From contig OY754965.1 in NCBI GenBank assembly GCA_963576475.1, positions 3,336,769 through 3,400,768 of the forward strand: 64,000 nt of DNA, in the 5' to 3' direction. Below are positions 48,752 to 60,310 of this stretch, piece after piece. The notes under the pieces were generated by a model. That model was not told the DNA's origin. It saw nothing but the letters and a program-made list of their open reading frames with translations, and did no database searches. Each line of letters starts with the position of its first letter. Positions within the stretch are counted from its first letter, which is position 1. This DNA is from Molanna angustata (lineage: Eukaryota > Arthropoda > Insecta > Trichoptera > Molannidae). Position numbers and translations under genes: made by a program.

Positions 48752-48810
48752 TTATAATACACCCGTCGATGGGAGGAGTGCTCTCCCGAAACTAGTAGTG
48801 TTTAATTATA
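48752..48810 (+). ncRNA. Degenerate hammerhead-like motif, right arm
   Basis: Plus strand: stem I UAUAAU/AUUAUA plus ACAC/GUGU, stem II GGGAG/CUCCC, GAAAC, palindrome ACUAGU as stem III and the triplet GUA. The segment corresponding to CUGANGA reads CCGUCGAU and breaks the catalytic consensus. The arrangement is the same as the good hammerhead at 37540-37598, so it is homologous in plan but probably inactive. Confidence 0.5.
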
Positions 48811-48873
48811 CTCAATAAGTGGTATTTAGCAAAGTGCATATTTACATCATTATTATTGTAATACATGGGGTTG

Positions 48874-49440
48874 GTTTGTACCACCTCACTAGGCCAGGCC
48901 TGTTCCGAGATGGTAGACTAGTTACATAATATTAATTACTAAATCAAAATAAACTGTAATATTGTGCAGTGTGCAGTCTATGTATGTTTCACTATGTGAG
49001 ATTTGTTGTATATGTTGTTAAGGATTGAGAATTTGCTGACAGTAGTTAATCCCTTTATTATATAGCCACGTATGAATTGTTAGTTTTAGTCTTGTTTTTT
49101 TCATTAACAGTATGTCCTTTATGTCCTTTAACAACTAAATTTAGTATTTGGAAATGATTTTTTTTATTATGATTGATGATGATGTTTACAAAAGTCACTT
49201 TTATACACATAGCAACCACATGGTGATTTCCAACGTCCAATTCGCACGGAACCTATATTAAGAAGGATGCATTCAAAATTGGCCGATGGGCATTGGTTGT
49301 TGTGGCAGTGGACGTAGCTATACATTAACTGGAAATAATTTGAATGCGATGCTGACACAATAAAGAAGAAAATACGTCGTAAATTGTGTGGGCATTCAGC
49401 CACATATATCAAACAAAACACTGACTTTCAATTGCTCGGG
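48874..49440 (+). repeat. Right part of the repeat that hosts PLE-1
   Basis: Continues the pre-insertion sequence with ttgtaccacctcactaggcc and aggcctgttccgag, matching 32425-32460. Further right, cagtatgtcctttatgtcc resembles tgtatgtcctttatttctc at 32657. Confidence 0.55.
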
Positions 49441-49743
49441 GGGGTATAGAATGAAACGGAGAAAAAGATGATGAATAACACGAAAATAATACTTAATAAT
49501 TGTGTTTACAAGATGGCGGTTTCTTGAAAAGCATTACATACACGTTGCTTATATAAAATCCATAAATAATTCTGTCTCGCCAAACATCTCAAATTGGAAG
49601 ATCAAACAGACGGACATGTAATGGCAGACAATATCAAATTACTTTTCTCAGTTACTGGACCAACCAGGAAAATCAACTTTAATAACCAAACATTAATATT
49701 ATGTTTATTACCTACCTGCATTTTACTTGAAATATAAACCAAG

Positions 49744-49872
49744 GGACAAGTCCCGTCAAACACTGGAATCAAAACCCTCATAATAACCCATATCATTGAT
49801 ATAATTATCTTATGGAGTTGATAGGATAATTTGGAAATCATGAGGGTTTTGATTCCATCGTTTGACTTGCCC
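49744..49872. repeat. Short fold-back, arms about 30 bp
   Basis: gtcaaacactggaatcaaaa and ccctcat at the left face atgagggttttgattccatc and gtttgac at the right, with caagtc outside. The 60-nt spacer is itself partly self-complementary. Confidence 0.65.
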
Positions 49873-49904
49873 TCCAGGTGAACTAACCATTTCAATATTA
49901 TATT

Positions 49905-50200
49905 TTACATCTCAATAGAGACGACGATGAAACGAATATTTTAAAGAGAACCGGAAAAATCAGGCACCTACAGGGCTTACTGTTAATAATGCAGTCGTAG
50001 TGTCAATCTTGACGTAAGCAAGTGAAACCTGGACATGGTAGAAGTCACACGAATGCTGAATAAATGCAGTTGAAATGTGACCGTTAAGGAGAAATTGTAA
50101 TAGAACGATGTATGACAGGTTACGAAACGAGGACATAAGGAAATAACGTACCTACCCCGTGAGGGATATGGCCTGATGGTTTGTATATATGTATGTATGT
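49905..50200 (+). repeat. Fold-back core fragment joined to an RTE-type LINE end
   Basis: 49905-49985 repeats the outer arm of the 50882-51227 element (ctcaatagagacgacg, ggcacctacagggctta). 49990-50195 is a LINE end with LRRNCNRTMYDRLRNEDIR and the tail taccccgtgagggatatggc, the same tail as at 9277 but plus-strand. Confidence 0.6.
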
Positions 50201-50881
50201 TTTTTTTTAAATTTATTTTTATATTAAATGAACAATGAAATAAGTCACTATTTATATTTTCACTTCGGACTTCGTGGCAAATTTCAAACAATTTTATTTA
50301 TTATGATTCACATTGTTTGAGCCACGAATGAGGTATTTTATACTTTGAAATAAACAAGGAACTTAGTCGATCTATACACTTCCTAAAAATGAATCAGGTC
50401 AATGTACTTAACGCAAGTCATTCAAAGGAAAATACATATATAGGTAAAATTGTATTTTTTTTTAATCTATGTATTGAAGGTTCGACATACTCGAACCTGG
50501 GCTAAATTTTTTTTCCAGACTATTTATTATTAATGTTAATTATGCAGAGCAGATGGTGTGGAGGTAGATTATTAAAAATTCCCTAAAACATCGTGATAAA
50601 ATAAAATTTATATAAACACAGATACAATTAAATATTGCGTCGTTAAATTTATTACACACAAAAAAAAACAATTTGTTTTATTTGTTTGAAAAAAAGGGAA
50701 AATAATACAGAGAAAGATTTATTTTTATTGCAGCATCATTCTCTGTTGTTTTATTGGTCATTCTGTTTTATTGTTTTGTCCATGTAGGTATCCATTTTTT
50801 GTGAGGAAAATCTTACGACATGGTAACATTTATACATTGTCATTCGTGTGTGTTCGTTCAGCAATATAATTTATTTTTATT
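50201..50881. other. No gene recognised
   Basis: AT-rich sequence with no supported feature. Confidence 0.4.
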
Positions 50882-51227
50882 TTTTAACAGATTTTTAATT
50901 ATCTCAATAGAGACGAAGTTGGAATATTTATTGTAGGAGAACCGGGAAATCAAGGCACCTACAGGGCTTACGACCTGTCATCGGCTGGTTTACGTGATCA
51001 CTTTATGCGCTTGCGCAACGTTCACCAATTATGCCTTTTTAATGAGATCCCTATCAATTCAATTTTGAAAGTTCCATATATTCAAAATTGAATTGACAGG
51101 GATCTCATTAAAAAGGCATAATTGGTGAACCAGCCGATGACAGGTCGTAAGCCCTGTAGGTGCCTTGATTTCCTGGTTCTCCTACAATAAAATCGTCTCT
51201 ATTGAGATAATTAAAAATCTGTTAAAA
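50882..51227. mobile_element. Fold-back element, about 346 bp
   Basis: Arms of about 150 bp: ttttaacagatttttaatta at the left faces taattaaaaatctgttaaaa at the right. They also share ctcaatagagacga, ggcacctacagggcttacga and cctgtcatcggctggtt. The left arm has an extra 33-nt segment (acgtgatcactttatgcgct...). The middle is a hairpin around caattcaattttgaa. The core recurs at 25780-25805 and 49965-49980. Confidence 0.85.
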
Positions 51228-51499
51228 AATATCTTTGACTCCCGACAGGGAAAAAAATCCAATGTTTGCGCATATGCAATAATAAAAATATTCGAATAAT
51301 TTATTTTTTCCTACTCACGGGTTTTATTTTTACAGTTGTGTTTTAACTATCAGCCATTTTGGGAGTAGGATGATTTTTGATATACGAAGACTGTCCGAGT
51401 ATATTGTTCTGCGTGGAAATCCGAGGAAGCTTCTTTGGGCATGCGGACCTTATAGCTACAAATACATCGCATTATTGTTGTCATTACTAGGGTTCACTA

Positions 51500-51700
51500 A
51501 ATAACGTAAGGGACAACAGGTATTAGGATTAGGATTGGGAATTTTGGATTAAGGATTTTTAAAAACGCTCGGAAGATCGTTCCACAGTCGGAACTGTCGT
51601 AAAGAAAGAAAACCGTTTGTAACACAGTGATATGTAATGGAAAGATATGCAACGCCATACAAATTATCCGCAAAAAAGTGTCGCGCACAATGTCTCACAC
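51500..51700 (-). pseudogene. Possible LINE C-terminal tail
   Basis: The minus strand shows VTNGFLSLRQFRLWNDLPS followed by VFKN, similar to the SFxxxxxxLWNDLP motif at the end of jockey/CR1-like proteins. Short and diverged. Confidence 0.4.
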
Positions 51701-52116
51701 TTGTTTAAAACACTCATATGTCCTAGTCTAATGCATACCTTTCTGCGATCTTTCTTGTTTTAACACGGTAACTGATAACAGTTACAATACTTTACTCTCT
51801 CCATCCCTTTTGTTTGCATACGTTCGCTAATGTTCGCTAGGACACATGTTTTGATTAGGACTGTTTTAGTGGGCAGATTTTTGAATTCCGTTGCATATCA
51901 TTGTTAAGGTTTACTTGAGTTTTGAATCCCGTATACCTATTATACAGACGCAATTTGGTTCCGAACTAGGTCGGAATTGTATGTTATTGAATCTTCATAT
52001 TATATTGACACTCACAGATGTTAAACTATTATAATATTATAAGGAAATATATTAATTAGATTAATTAAATTATTGGCTTGAGCAAACTACTTTCAGTTAG
52101 TTTATACGAAAGGTAC

Positions 52117-54029
52117 CAGCACCCCTAGACAACATGCCATTTAAGCTAAGCGTTATCTCGCTAAGCGATAGTAAATGTATGGAATTGGTGCACGGCTCAC
52201 TATATACCTTTAATGTGTTCTAAAAGTCATACTTAGACATAATATAATTAATTGATAATAAATTTATACCTATACTAAATATTTAATTTTCATATTCAAT
52301 TCAATACGAAAATGTCATATAAATTGTAGTTAGAAACAAATAGGTTATGAAGCAAATAAAATACTAATACTTTAGAAGTGTTCTAAAAGTCATACTTAGA
52401 AATACAATTAATTGATATTAAACTTATACCTATACGAAACATTTAATTCTCATATTCAATTCGATACGAAAATGTCATATAAATTGTAGTTAGAAACAAA
52501 TAGATACATAATATTTAGATGCCGGTAAAATTTCTTATTTGTTTTAAAGATTGTTATTTATGCTGAAGCATAAAAAATAAGTGTCAAGAAAGTACATAAG
52601 CGTATTATTTCAAATATATACAACAAGTTATTTATTATTAATCCATAATTGCAAAGATCAAATGGATTTTAATGTTTGTAAAAGAAATAAACAATACATC
52701 CGCCATTGATTTTTACCGGTTTGTTTATATTCTCTTTTAAACCAATAACAAGTAGAAAATATATAAAATAAAATTACCAAAATGTATTGCGATTATGTTA
52801 TAACAAAAATAAAACACTTCACTTTATATTTTATACAATATTCTTATAATATTTAATAAAAATAAACACAAAACAGATCTACCACAAGCTAAACGACGCG
52901 ACGCACAAATAATCTACAGTAACGGCAATACGGCAGAGTTAGGAAATAGAGTATTTGGAGCTAATTTCACGTCGCACCAGCATGGTGACGTCACATCTAA
53001 TGTTTTGTCTCGCGTCCAGGCCTCTTGATATAGTAAGGCCTTGAATTGGTGGCTGTGACGTCACGTGACAGCCACCAATTCCATACATTTACTCTCGCTT
53101 ATGGCCGTGTTCACCAAGGAACATCAAATGGATCATCAACTAACTACCTGCTCGGAGCTCAAATCCTTGAGTGCATCACTCAGTGAATTTGTATTTCACC
53201 AACTAAAAACCCACTTTCTTAATTGAGCCCTAGGCTCAACTCTCCTTAAATTTCCGGTGTACAGGAATACGAACTCAAGTTAAATTATATAGAAATATTT
53301 AAAAATCAAGAACACATAATTTATCTTGTTTCCTTTATTAAAATAACAATCAAATATTAATACAGTGTGTATTTCACAATTTTTACTAGTTTTTGAAATT
53401 GTTTGAAAAATAGTAATACTTTGATCTCATCAGTAGGTATATTCGCATTAGTGTCGTGAATGGCCGTGAGCGCTGTATACCTGATACCATGTTTACAAAC
53501 ATATCGCATACCTGCTATTCTACCCCTGCTACCTGTGTCATTGTGCATATCGCCATTATTATTTTCGTTGACATCAATTATGCTGTTTTAAATGAAATTC
53601 AATTTTATTTAACAAATACAAAAAGCAATGTTTTGACATCATGAATAAATTATTTTGTTCATTTCGCCCTGGGTAAGCGCTCCTGTCCATTTCATTGGCT
53701 AATTCAACTATTTTCTAAAACCCAGTCTTTCGTGATAATATAATATACCTGGATAATATAGAAATCAAATATAATATAAAATATAACAAAAAATCCTAAA
53801 ATGTAATATTTTTAGTTACAAAATACGTTGATGAATGAGTTGATCCACAATAGACCGTCACTTAAGAGTTGAGTCGCCGGCGTCACTTAACGGTAGTAAG
53901 ATTGTTTGGTGAAATGAAATTTTACGCTAAGTGCATCAAAAAATTGATTTTAGCGCTTAGGAACCTTGGTGAAAGTGGGGGTTAGTGAGATAACGCTTAG
54001 CTTAAATGGCATGTTGTCTAGGGCGGCAG
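52117..54029. mobile_element. 1.9-kb element bounded by CCCTAGACAAC inverted repeats
   Basis: Left end cagcacccctagacaacatg and ccatttaagctaagcgttat; right end is the inverted form, ending ctagggcggcag. About 40 bp match. Inside are the direct repeats at 52205-52504, a palindrome at 53045-53090 (ggtggctgtgacgtcacgtg) and a second inverted pair, ttcaccaaggaac / gaaccttggtgaa (about 53110 and 53960). The ends relate it to the MITEs at 56292-56426 and 61990-62159. No transposase recognised. Confidence 0.65.
52205..52504. repeat. Two direct copies of about 125 bp
   Basis: ttctaaaagtcatacttaga begins both copies (about 52217 and 52380), which run in parallel to ataaattgtagttagaaaca. They differ by scattered substitutions. 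Confidence 0.85.
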
Positions 54030-55129
54030 ATTCGTAAAATAATTGAGTATAGAGAAACAAAAGATTAATCACGATATTATTTACTATATTTTAGTTACTT
54101 CAAACATGCAATAGTAATTCACTAAATAATAAATTTACAATGTTAACACGAAAGAGGAGATTTTGGCACTGAAGTGCGTCGCCTGCGCGTCCAGTTAAAT
54201 ACCCCCTTGAAATAACGATGATCGCTGATTGGACGCTAGGAAGAGTACATATGTGTCCATCTGACAGGGCGGTCGCTAGGCGCTGTGCCACCACACGTTT
54301 TTCTCAAAAGAAGTATTTCTTATGTTTTTAGCTATGCAGTCACTCAATTATGAGATATTCAACAAATTATTACACAACTAATAATTTGCTGGTTTTAAAT
54401 TATGTGAATAAAACCGTAGTTTTTAATGTCGTTTTAATTTTACGACAAAACTACACAATAAACAAAAATTCTGCAATTTTAATCAAATAATATTAATTCA
54501 AATATTTATATGTTTCTAAATGTGTAAACGGAGTTAAAATGTGTTTCTAAAATGTTTTGGAATAGGTACTCGTTATGATTATACTATTAGTTAAAAATTA
54601 AGGAATATTTTATATAATTTTAAAATTTATTTCACGTTTTCCGTATTCAATAAAATTCAATGAAACTATATATTTCAAATTGATCATAATATGAATTATT
54701 GTGAAACATTATTAGTTGAATGTGGTTTAGCAAGAATTCGTATTCACGAGACGGTAATATAAACATTCATGAGAAATAGAAAGAACATAATACTCGGTAG
54801 AAGAATTACCTCAGTAAATTTCTACTTGGTAACAACAGAATAAAGGTGTTTTTAATGTATAAATAACGACTCACCAATTGTTTGAAAATATTCTCTTAAT
54901 ATAATGTTATTTGAAGTTTATCCACAAAACGAATCCATTAGTTAAATTACCCCAACGATAATACGGTATGGCCATGCTCAAAGGCAAGATTGACACACCA
55001 GTGTTTGGCTGAAAACAAATATATTCTTTCGAGAACTTGGTTCATAACAGAAAGTTTCGAAAAAATATAATTTCATGTGTTTCTAGGATACTTAATTTAC
55101 TTTTCGTGTGGTACTTGTATCCTCTTCTG
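54030..55129. other. No gene recognised
   Basis: A GC-richer patch at 54160-54300 is open for 64 codons on the minus strand but matches nothing I know. The rest is AT-rich. Confidence 0.35.
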
Positions 55130-55680
55130 AGGATACAAGTTGGCTGTCTGAGTTTTACAGCCTTGGATTAAGTTCTGTCAACCATTCCACCGCCTCCGGT
55201 TTTGCCTAGTGGATATCCTGGAGGGTGCCGCTAAATTTCCTGAGCTGGCAGTCTTGCACCATGTGCTTAACTGTCTACTCAGCTCCACATCCACAATATG
55301 GGTTCTCCTTCTTCCCCCATCTCCAGAGCAACAAGTTACACCAACCTTGTTCCGTTCTTACGCTGTTTTACTCTTCCCATAGGTTGTTTGGTCCACAATT
55401 AGGTGGTTGTTCTGTACGTTCACGTTGGCCCATCTTTCTTTCCAAGCGGTTTCAACACTGAAGTCCTCTGAAATGGGGTACCGGGAACTTAGCCTTTTAT
55501 GGGGTGGGCGGAAGATGTCGTCAAATACTGGCAAGTGAGGATTGTTTTTCTTTCTGGTAGTGGTATGCATTCTACGCAGATCGATGCTAGATAATACTGG
55601 TAACCACGGTTTTGGAGTGGATTTCACAGTTCCTGTTATAGTTCTCATGGTTTCATTTTTATTTTTGTGCAAGATCTTAT
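55130..55680 (-). pseudogene. LINE C-terminus with CxCG zinc-binding region
   Basis: The minus strand reads DFSVETAWKERW then, in another frame, YCGCGAE, stop, TVKHMVQDCQLRKFSGTL, QDIH, stop, AKPEAVEWLTELN. This is the end of an insect non-LTR element in which a CxCG...TxxHxVxxC box precedes the final AVEWLxxLN. Frame breaks and stops show it is dead. Confidence 0.72.
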
Positions 55681-56291
55681 TTGTATATGTTGAGATTTAA
55701 AAAACAATATTATCTAAGCAAAAAAAATCTCCGTGTATTTCAAAATATAAAACAGTACCTATTTAAGTCTTTTCAGTACAGTGCCATTATGTTCTATAGA
55801 CTATAAGAATATTAAACTGTAGAAATTAATATATAAGTATATATATTTAAAATAAAACACATTTTTATATTTTTCACTTTAGCTGAATCGCACGTTTTAA
55901 GAAAATTAAACATTCAAATGTTAATTTGTATTTTAAGTAGTAAAAAAAATAATTTGTTACCATGTAATTGTTTTTTTCTCCTAAAACGCAAACAAACAAT
56001 ACTTCAACGAAAAAAATACTTATATTAATGAGAATTTAATGTCAGAGAATCATCTAAGGACACCAATATTTTTTACAATAGATTTTTATACAAATTATTT
56101 AAAGGACACTATTTTTAAATGCTAGGGCATGATAACATTTAAAATTTGAAGGATAATTGTTATAAGTGTTTTTTTATATATAATTATTATATATTACTAA
56201 TAAATAAAAACAAAATCATGCTTTATAAGTACAATATATTGAATACAATATTTAGTCTCATAATATCCTGATAATCATACTTCATCCGGAT
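55681..56291. other. No gene recognised
   Basis: AT-rich sequence with no supported feature. Confidence 0.4.
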
Positions 56292-56426
56292 CAGCCCCCC
56301 TAGACAACGTGTAATTTAGCCCAAGAAAAGATAACTCAATGTATGGAAGTGACAGTTGCCAGTCACTTCCATACATTGAGTTATCTTTTCATGTTTCTTT
56401 TCTTGACACGTTGTCTAGGGGGGCTG
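56292..56426. mobile_element. Palindromic MITE, 135 bp
   Basis: Ends cagcccccctagacaacgtg and its inverted form ending gggggctg. Nearly the whole length pairs, meeting at gacagttgccagtc. Same family as 61990-62159. Confidence 0.85.
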
Positions 56427-56502
56427 ACACGAAAGATTTTCTAAAATTCATTTTCGAAATTGTGTAAATATTAAAATGCCTACTTAAAGCGTACGACGAA
56501 AT

Positions 56503-57363
56503 AAGGGATTGCAATCCGGTACCATTTTCAATCCGGTCGGATCCGACTGAAGCCTCATCGATCCGACCGGATTTGGTCATATTTTTTTCCTTTTCTTTAC
56601 AAAATCAACGATATATAAGATAATAGAGTGAATGAATTGCCAAGTTAATATTAAAATATATATTTTTAATGAAAGCAATATATTTACCCTGTCAAAACAA
56701 TATTTTTTAATTAAATCTAACTAAATCAAGCATATCAAATGAGATCACAATAAATAGGTTGTTTAACCAAGGAGATGATTAATCAATTAAGGAGATAATT
56801 CTCATTTTGATAATTACAACAGTTATTCTAAATTATCACAACAGTTTGAAAGCAAACAATCTATGGTTTGGCATGAAATTAATAAAAAATGTATTTGTTA
56901 CACTCATCAAGTATAAAGTCTGCACTATTCTGCACTCGTTTTCCACATGAATTTTAATTATGTAAAATCTAAAAACATTCCTGTGCGCGCAGTTTTCTTA
57001 AGAAATGTAACGTATCAATATATATAAACCAAATTATGAATATTTTATTGTTTAATATACTTGCTTACTATCAATTTAAGTCAAACAGAAAAAAATACAC
57101 TTTTAGGTTTGATAAAAGGATTTTAGACAGCGAAATGAGTTAATTGTGTCATTTTCAAATCCATTTCTTGCACTGATTTGTATGAATATGTCCATGGGCC
57201 GAGAAGGTCATATTTTATGATTCTGTATGTCGAATTCATGTACATTTTTTTAATTCACCGCATCCGATTATTGGATTCGACAAGTTAGTGCCGGATCCGG
57301 TGATGTCTAATGATGCTGGATCCGGCGGATTACGGGATCCAGTTTTCCGTATTGCGATCCCTA
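56503..57363. mobile_element. hAT-like non-autonomous element
   Basis: Inverted ends aagggattgcaatccgg and ccgtattgcgatccct(a) with internal ggatccgac/ccggatcc repeats near both termini. The flanks are gacgaaat and gacggaat, an 8-bp target duplication with one mismatch, the hAT size. No transposase frame. Confidence 0.7.
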
Positions 57364-57394
57364 GACGGAATCCGGATGCCGTTAAGAGGGCATA

Positions 57395-57835
57395 TAACGC
57401 TAAATCTAGTGACTAAAAACATGATATATTAAAACCGCCTAATACACTATGAAGTGTTAGTAATGGCAACTATCGCGTGTGTTTAAAAGGGTTTATACGT
57501 GATTTATTCATTCATTCATTCATACCATCACGGCATATCCCACAATGTGGGATAACCAGCGAAAAGTGTGCGGGTGTGCATTGCCTTATAAAAGGGAGCA
57601 CAACATATCTGTGTATACCCACACACCAGTCTCGTCTCGAAAACCATAAATTTGTTGTTTTTTTGTATTTTAAGAACAAACCTGATTTGAAATGAAAAAA
57701 AACATCGTATATATTCACGTTGATTTTATGCAGTCTTTATATTAAGAACATAAAATATTTATTTCTCTACGACACATAGTTATGGAATAATTATAAAAAA
57801 AAGCTCTTAAAAGGATATTTTTTGTATTTTTTTAT
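57395..57835 (+). repeat. Interspersed repeat (family G), copy 2
   Basis: Similar to 7560-7880. It is split near 57515-57635 by a fragment with accatcacggcatatccc, the tail-like sequence also present at 62240. Confidence 0.65.
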
Positions 57836-57954
57836 GTATATGCATATCATGATGACTCCAATTCCATTTTCTTTAATCTGTGTAAAATAGGTTAAGTTTA
57901 TATTGTTTAGATACTTTTTAAAAATGTAAATATGTCTCCTGTGAAATATAATAA

Positions 57955-58070
57955 TATGTACACTGCTAGCCCTAGAACAGGTATACCTAGTTGTGCAGCA
58001 GTTATCTATTTTTAATGACGATTATTTAAATGGTGTGATAAAGAAATAAATAAAAAATAAATAAATTAAT
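57955..58070 (+). repeat. Fragment of the family inserted at 26681-26830
   Basis: Contains tgctagccctagaacaggta and atggtgtgataaagaaataa, the complement of the 26.7-kb fragment. A second TTTA-rich block (58300-58560) follows and is unassigned. Confidence 0.55.
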
Positions 58071-58566
58071 TAATACATTCACTATATAAATGATGAAAAT
58101 ACTTTTTTTGAAACACAACTTTGGTGAAACACATTGTTAAAATATTTGAGAAATTATATTTCATATTGCGGTGTTAGGTTTATATGCCCTGTCAATACAA
58201 AATAATTTTAGAGATGACATGTTTACAATGTGTAATTAATTATAAAAAGTGATAATATGTAGTTCTGATGCCAAATTTTACTATAAATCTCCTTTGTATA
58301 TTTATTTATTTATTTATTATATATACGCCCTTAATAGGGCATTTACAAAAAAAAATACAGGATAAATAGAACAATGTAGGCACAACAAAACAACAATAAG
58401 TGTAAATACATCGATTATATAGGTACATAATAAAAAAAATCGTAAGTAGTTAAAGGAAGAACAATATAAAACAACATAAAACAACATAATACAACATAAT
58501 AAAAGAAAATAGAGGTAAATGATAAAAAAAAAACTAGACATAAAAGAAGAAAAAAATTAACAGTAT

Positions 58567-59583
58567 TCCAACTGTCGATTTGTTCAGGAGAACTTTGATC
58601 TCTTAACATATCGACAATGTATCAAGCCAGAATACGCGAGAATTGTATGGAGAGGTCTACTTTTTTCACGGCTTTTCCAACTTTGAAGTCAAAAAACACC
58701 AACTTAGAGGCTTCGCAGCATATATGTTCCATACACGGATTTACTCAGAATTCGGAGTAGAACATTTCGTGTGTCTGTGTGTGTGTGTGCCTGTGTGTCT
58801 GTGTGTCCGTCCCCCCCTTATAACTTTTGATCCGCTCAATTTACAGAGCCTAAAATTTCAGAATATATAAACAGTTACAGGCCTACAAAACTTTTATACT
58901 CGAGATTTTAAATTTTTGTTTCAGTCAGGGGTTATCAACTTTTGAATTTTTATTTTATTTTTCCATATATCTCAGAAACCATAAACGCTAGAATGCTGAA
59001 AATTGGTACAAACATAGACAAATACAAAATCTCAAATTAGTTTTTTCAAAAAAATTCCAGGGTTTCTCAAACATTTTTTATTAAGAAAAATATTTTTTTT
59101 ATGATAAATTTTTTTATGAGTTTAACTGCCTATATTTCCAAAACTTTTACAATCATCGAAAAAAGCCGAAACACCCCAACTAGATAATTTAATTTTCTAT
59201 AAAAAATATTAACATTGTAGCAGAAGATCTCAATTTTTTTTTAACAATTTTTTTAAAAATTGAATTTAGTGACGACATCGCTTCATACATTTTGTATGGC
59301 AGTCGCCTATACACAATATGTAAGAAGACTTAATAGTTTGATATTTCATCTCCAAACATACATACATACCATCATGCTATTAGCATATTCTGGGTAGGAA
59401 AAAGGATCTTCCTCCATACTATCCTATCTTGACATACATACCTACATATGTTGTATAGAAAACAAAATATCTGAAAATATTCAATAATTTGTATCTATGG
59501 GTTTATAGTTTGATACATATTCTTCAACTATACATACTATCGCTATCGACAGTTGGATCTCATGTGTTACATGCAACTAGTAC
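58567..59583 (+). repeat. Interspersed repeat family R1, near-complete copy
   Basis: Starts tccaactgtcgatttgttca and ends after ctatcgacagttggatctca and acatgcaactagtac. Very similar to 35571-36593, with a shorter (TG)n tract at about 58768-58808. No protein. Confidence 0.85.
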
Positions 59584-59626
59584 ATATTCAATTTAAACAA
59601 CAAAAATAAACAAAGCAAAGTAAAAA

Positions 59627-60310
59627 TCAAAAATTATAATATGCGTTAAGCATCCTTTTGAAACCATCTATAGTGTGTACATTAAATATATCAACAGCAC
59701 TATATTGGTTTCCAAGGCGGTGCAATCTATGTATTGGTGAGTTAATAATAAAGTTATTTCGAAGATTCTCTATATGAAAAGGTGCATTTTGACGCGAAGC
59801 AAACCTTGTAGGTACTCTGAATTTTATCATTTCAACTAGGTCAGGGGTGTCCAATATACCGTTAATTATTTTAAATAAACAAATTAAATCACAAATCGTT
59901 CTTCTGTTTGATAGTTTCGATAAATTTAAAATACTCATTAGAAAATCATAATTTAATTTTTCTGGATAATTTATAATTTACAGATAATTTATAAGGAATG
60001 GATAATTTATAATTTACAAATCTTAAAAATTTATGTTGAACCCTTTCGACCCTCAATGAGCGCACATTATAAAACGGCGACCATATAGTTGAATTATATT
60101 CAAGATTACTACGAACAAGTGATGTATAGAGGGTTTTAAATGTATTTATAGATCTAAATTTTTGACTGTTCTCAAAATATATCCAAGGCATTTTAAAGCT
60201 TTATTAGTTGTTTCAGTTATGTGAGAAATAAATGTAAGCCTCTCATCAAACAATATACCAAGATCCTTTATTGATGTTACTTTAGTTAAGTTATTGGTGT
60301 CCATTGTGTA
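59627..60310 (-). pseudogene. LINE RT C-terminal fragment
   Basis: Minus strand in order: SIKDLGILFDERLTFISHIT, TNKALKMPWIYFENSQKF, LYTSLVRSNLEYNSTIWSPF, VERVQHKFLRFVNYK, then after a break LSKLSNRRTICDLICLFKII, RFASRQNAPFHIEN and FNVHTIDGFKRML. This is the DLGIxxD ... LVRSxLEYxSxIWxP ... VQxKFLR region after the RT catalytic box. The copy is 5'-truncated with a small duplication that shifts frame near 59960-60010. Confidence 0.85.

Larger units (their letters stand above)
47171..48862. mobile_element. Palindromic Penelope-like element (PLE-1), head-to-head dimer
   Basis: Flanked by the 14-nt word aatacatggggttg (47157-47170 and 48860-48873). A 42-nt tail (47171-47212) is followed by two arms of about 820 bp, 47213-48031 and 48041-48862, that are nearly identical inverted copies. 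They differ by a 3-nt A-run indel and very few substitutions, around a 9-nt spacer (cttattaca). Each arm carries the last third of a Penelope-like ORF with its GIY-YIG endonuclease and a terminal repeat. The RT domain is absent from both arms, which are truncated at the same point. Confidence 0.9.

Noticed and set aside
47213..48862. Palindrome as a pure assembly or sequencing fold-back artefact
   Set aside because: Not fully excluded, but the arms differ by an indel and substitutions, the flanks are different unique sequences, and a 14-nt target duplication surrounds the structure, which an artefact would not create.
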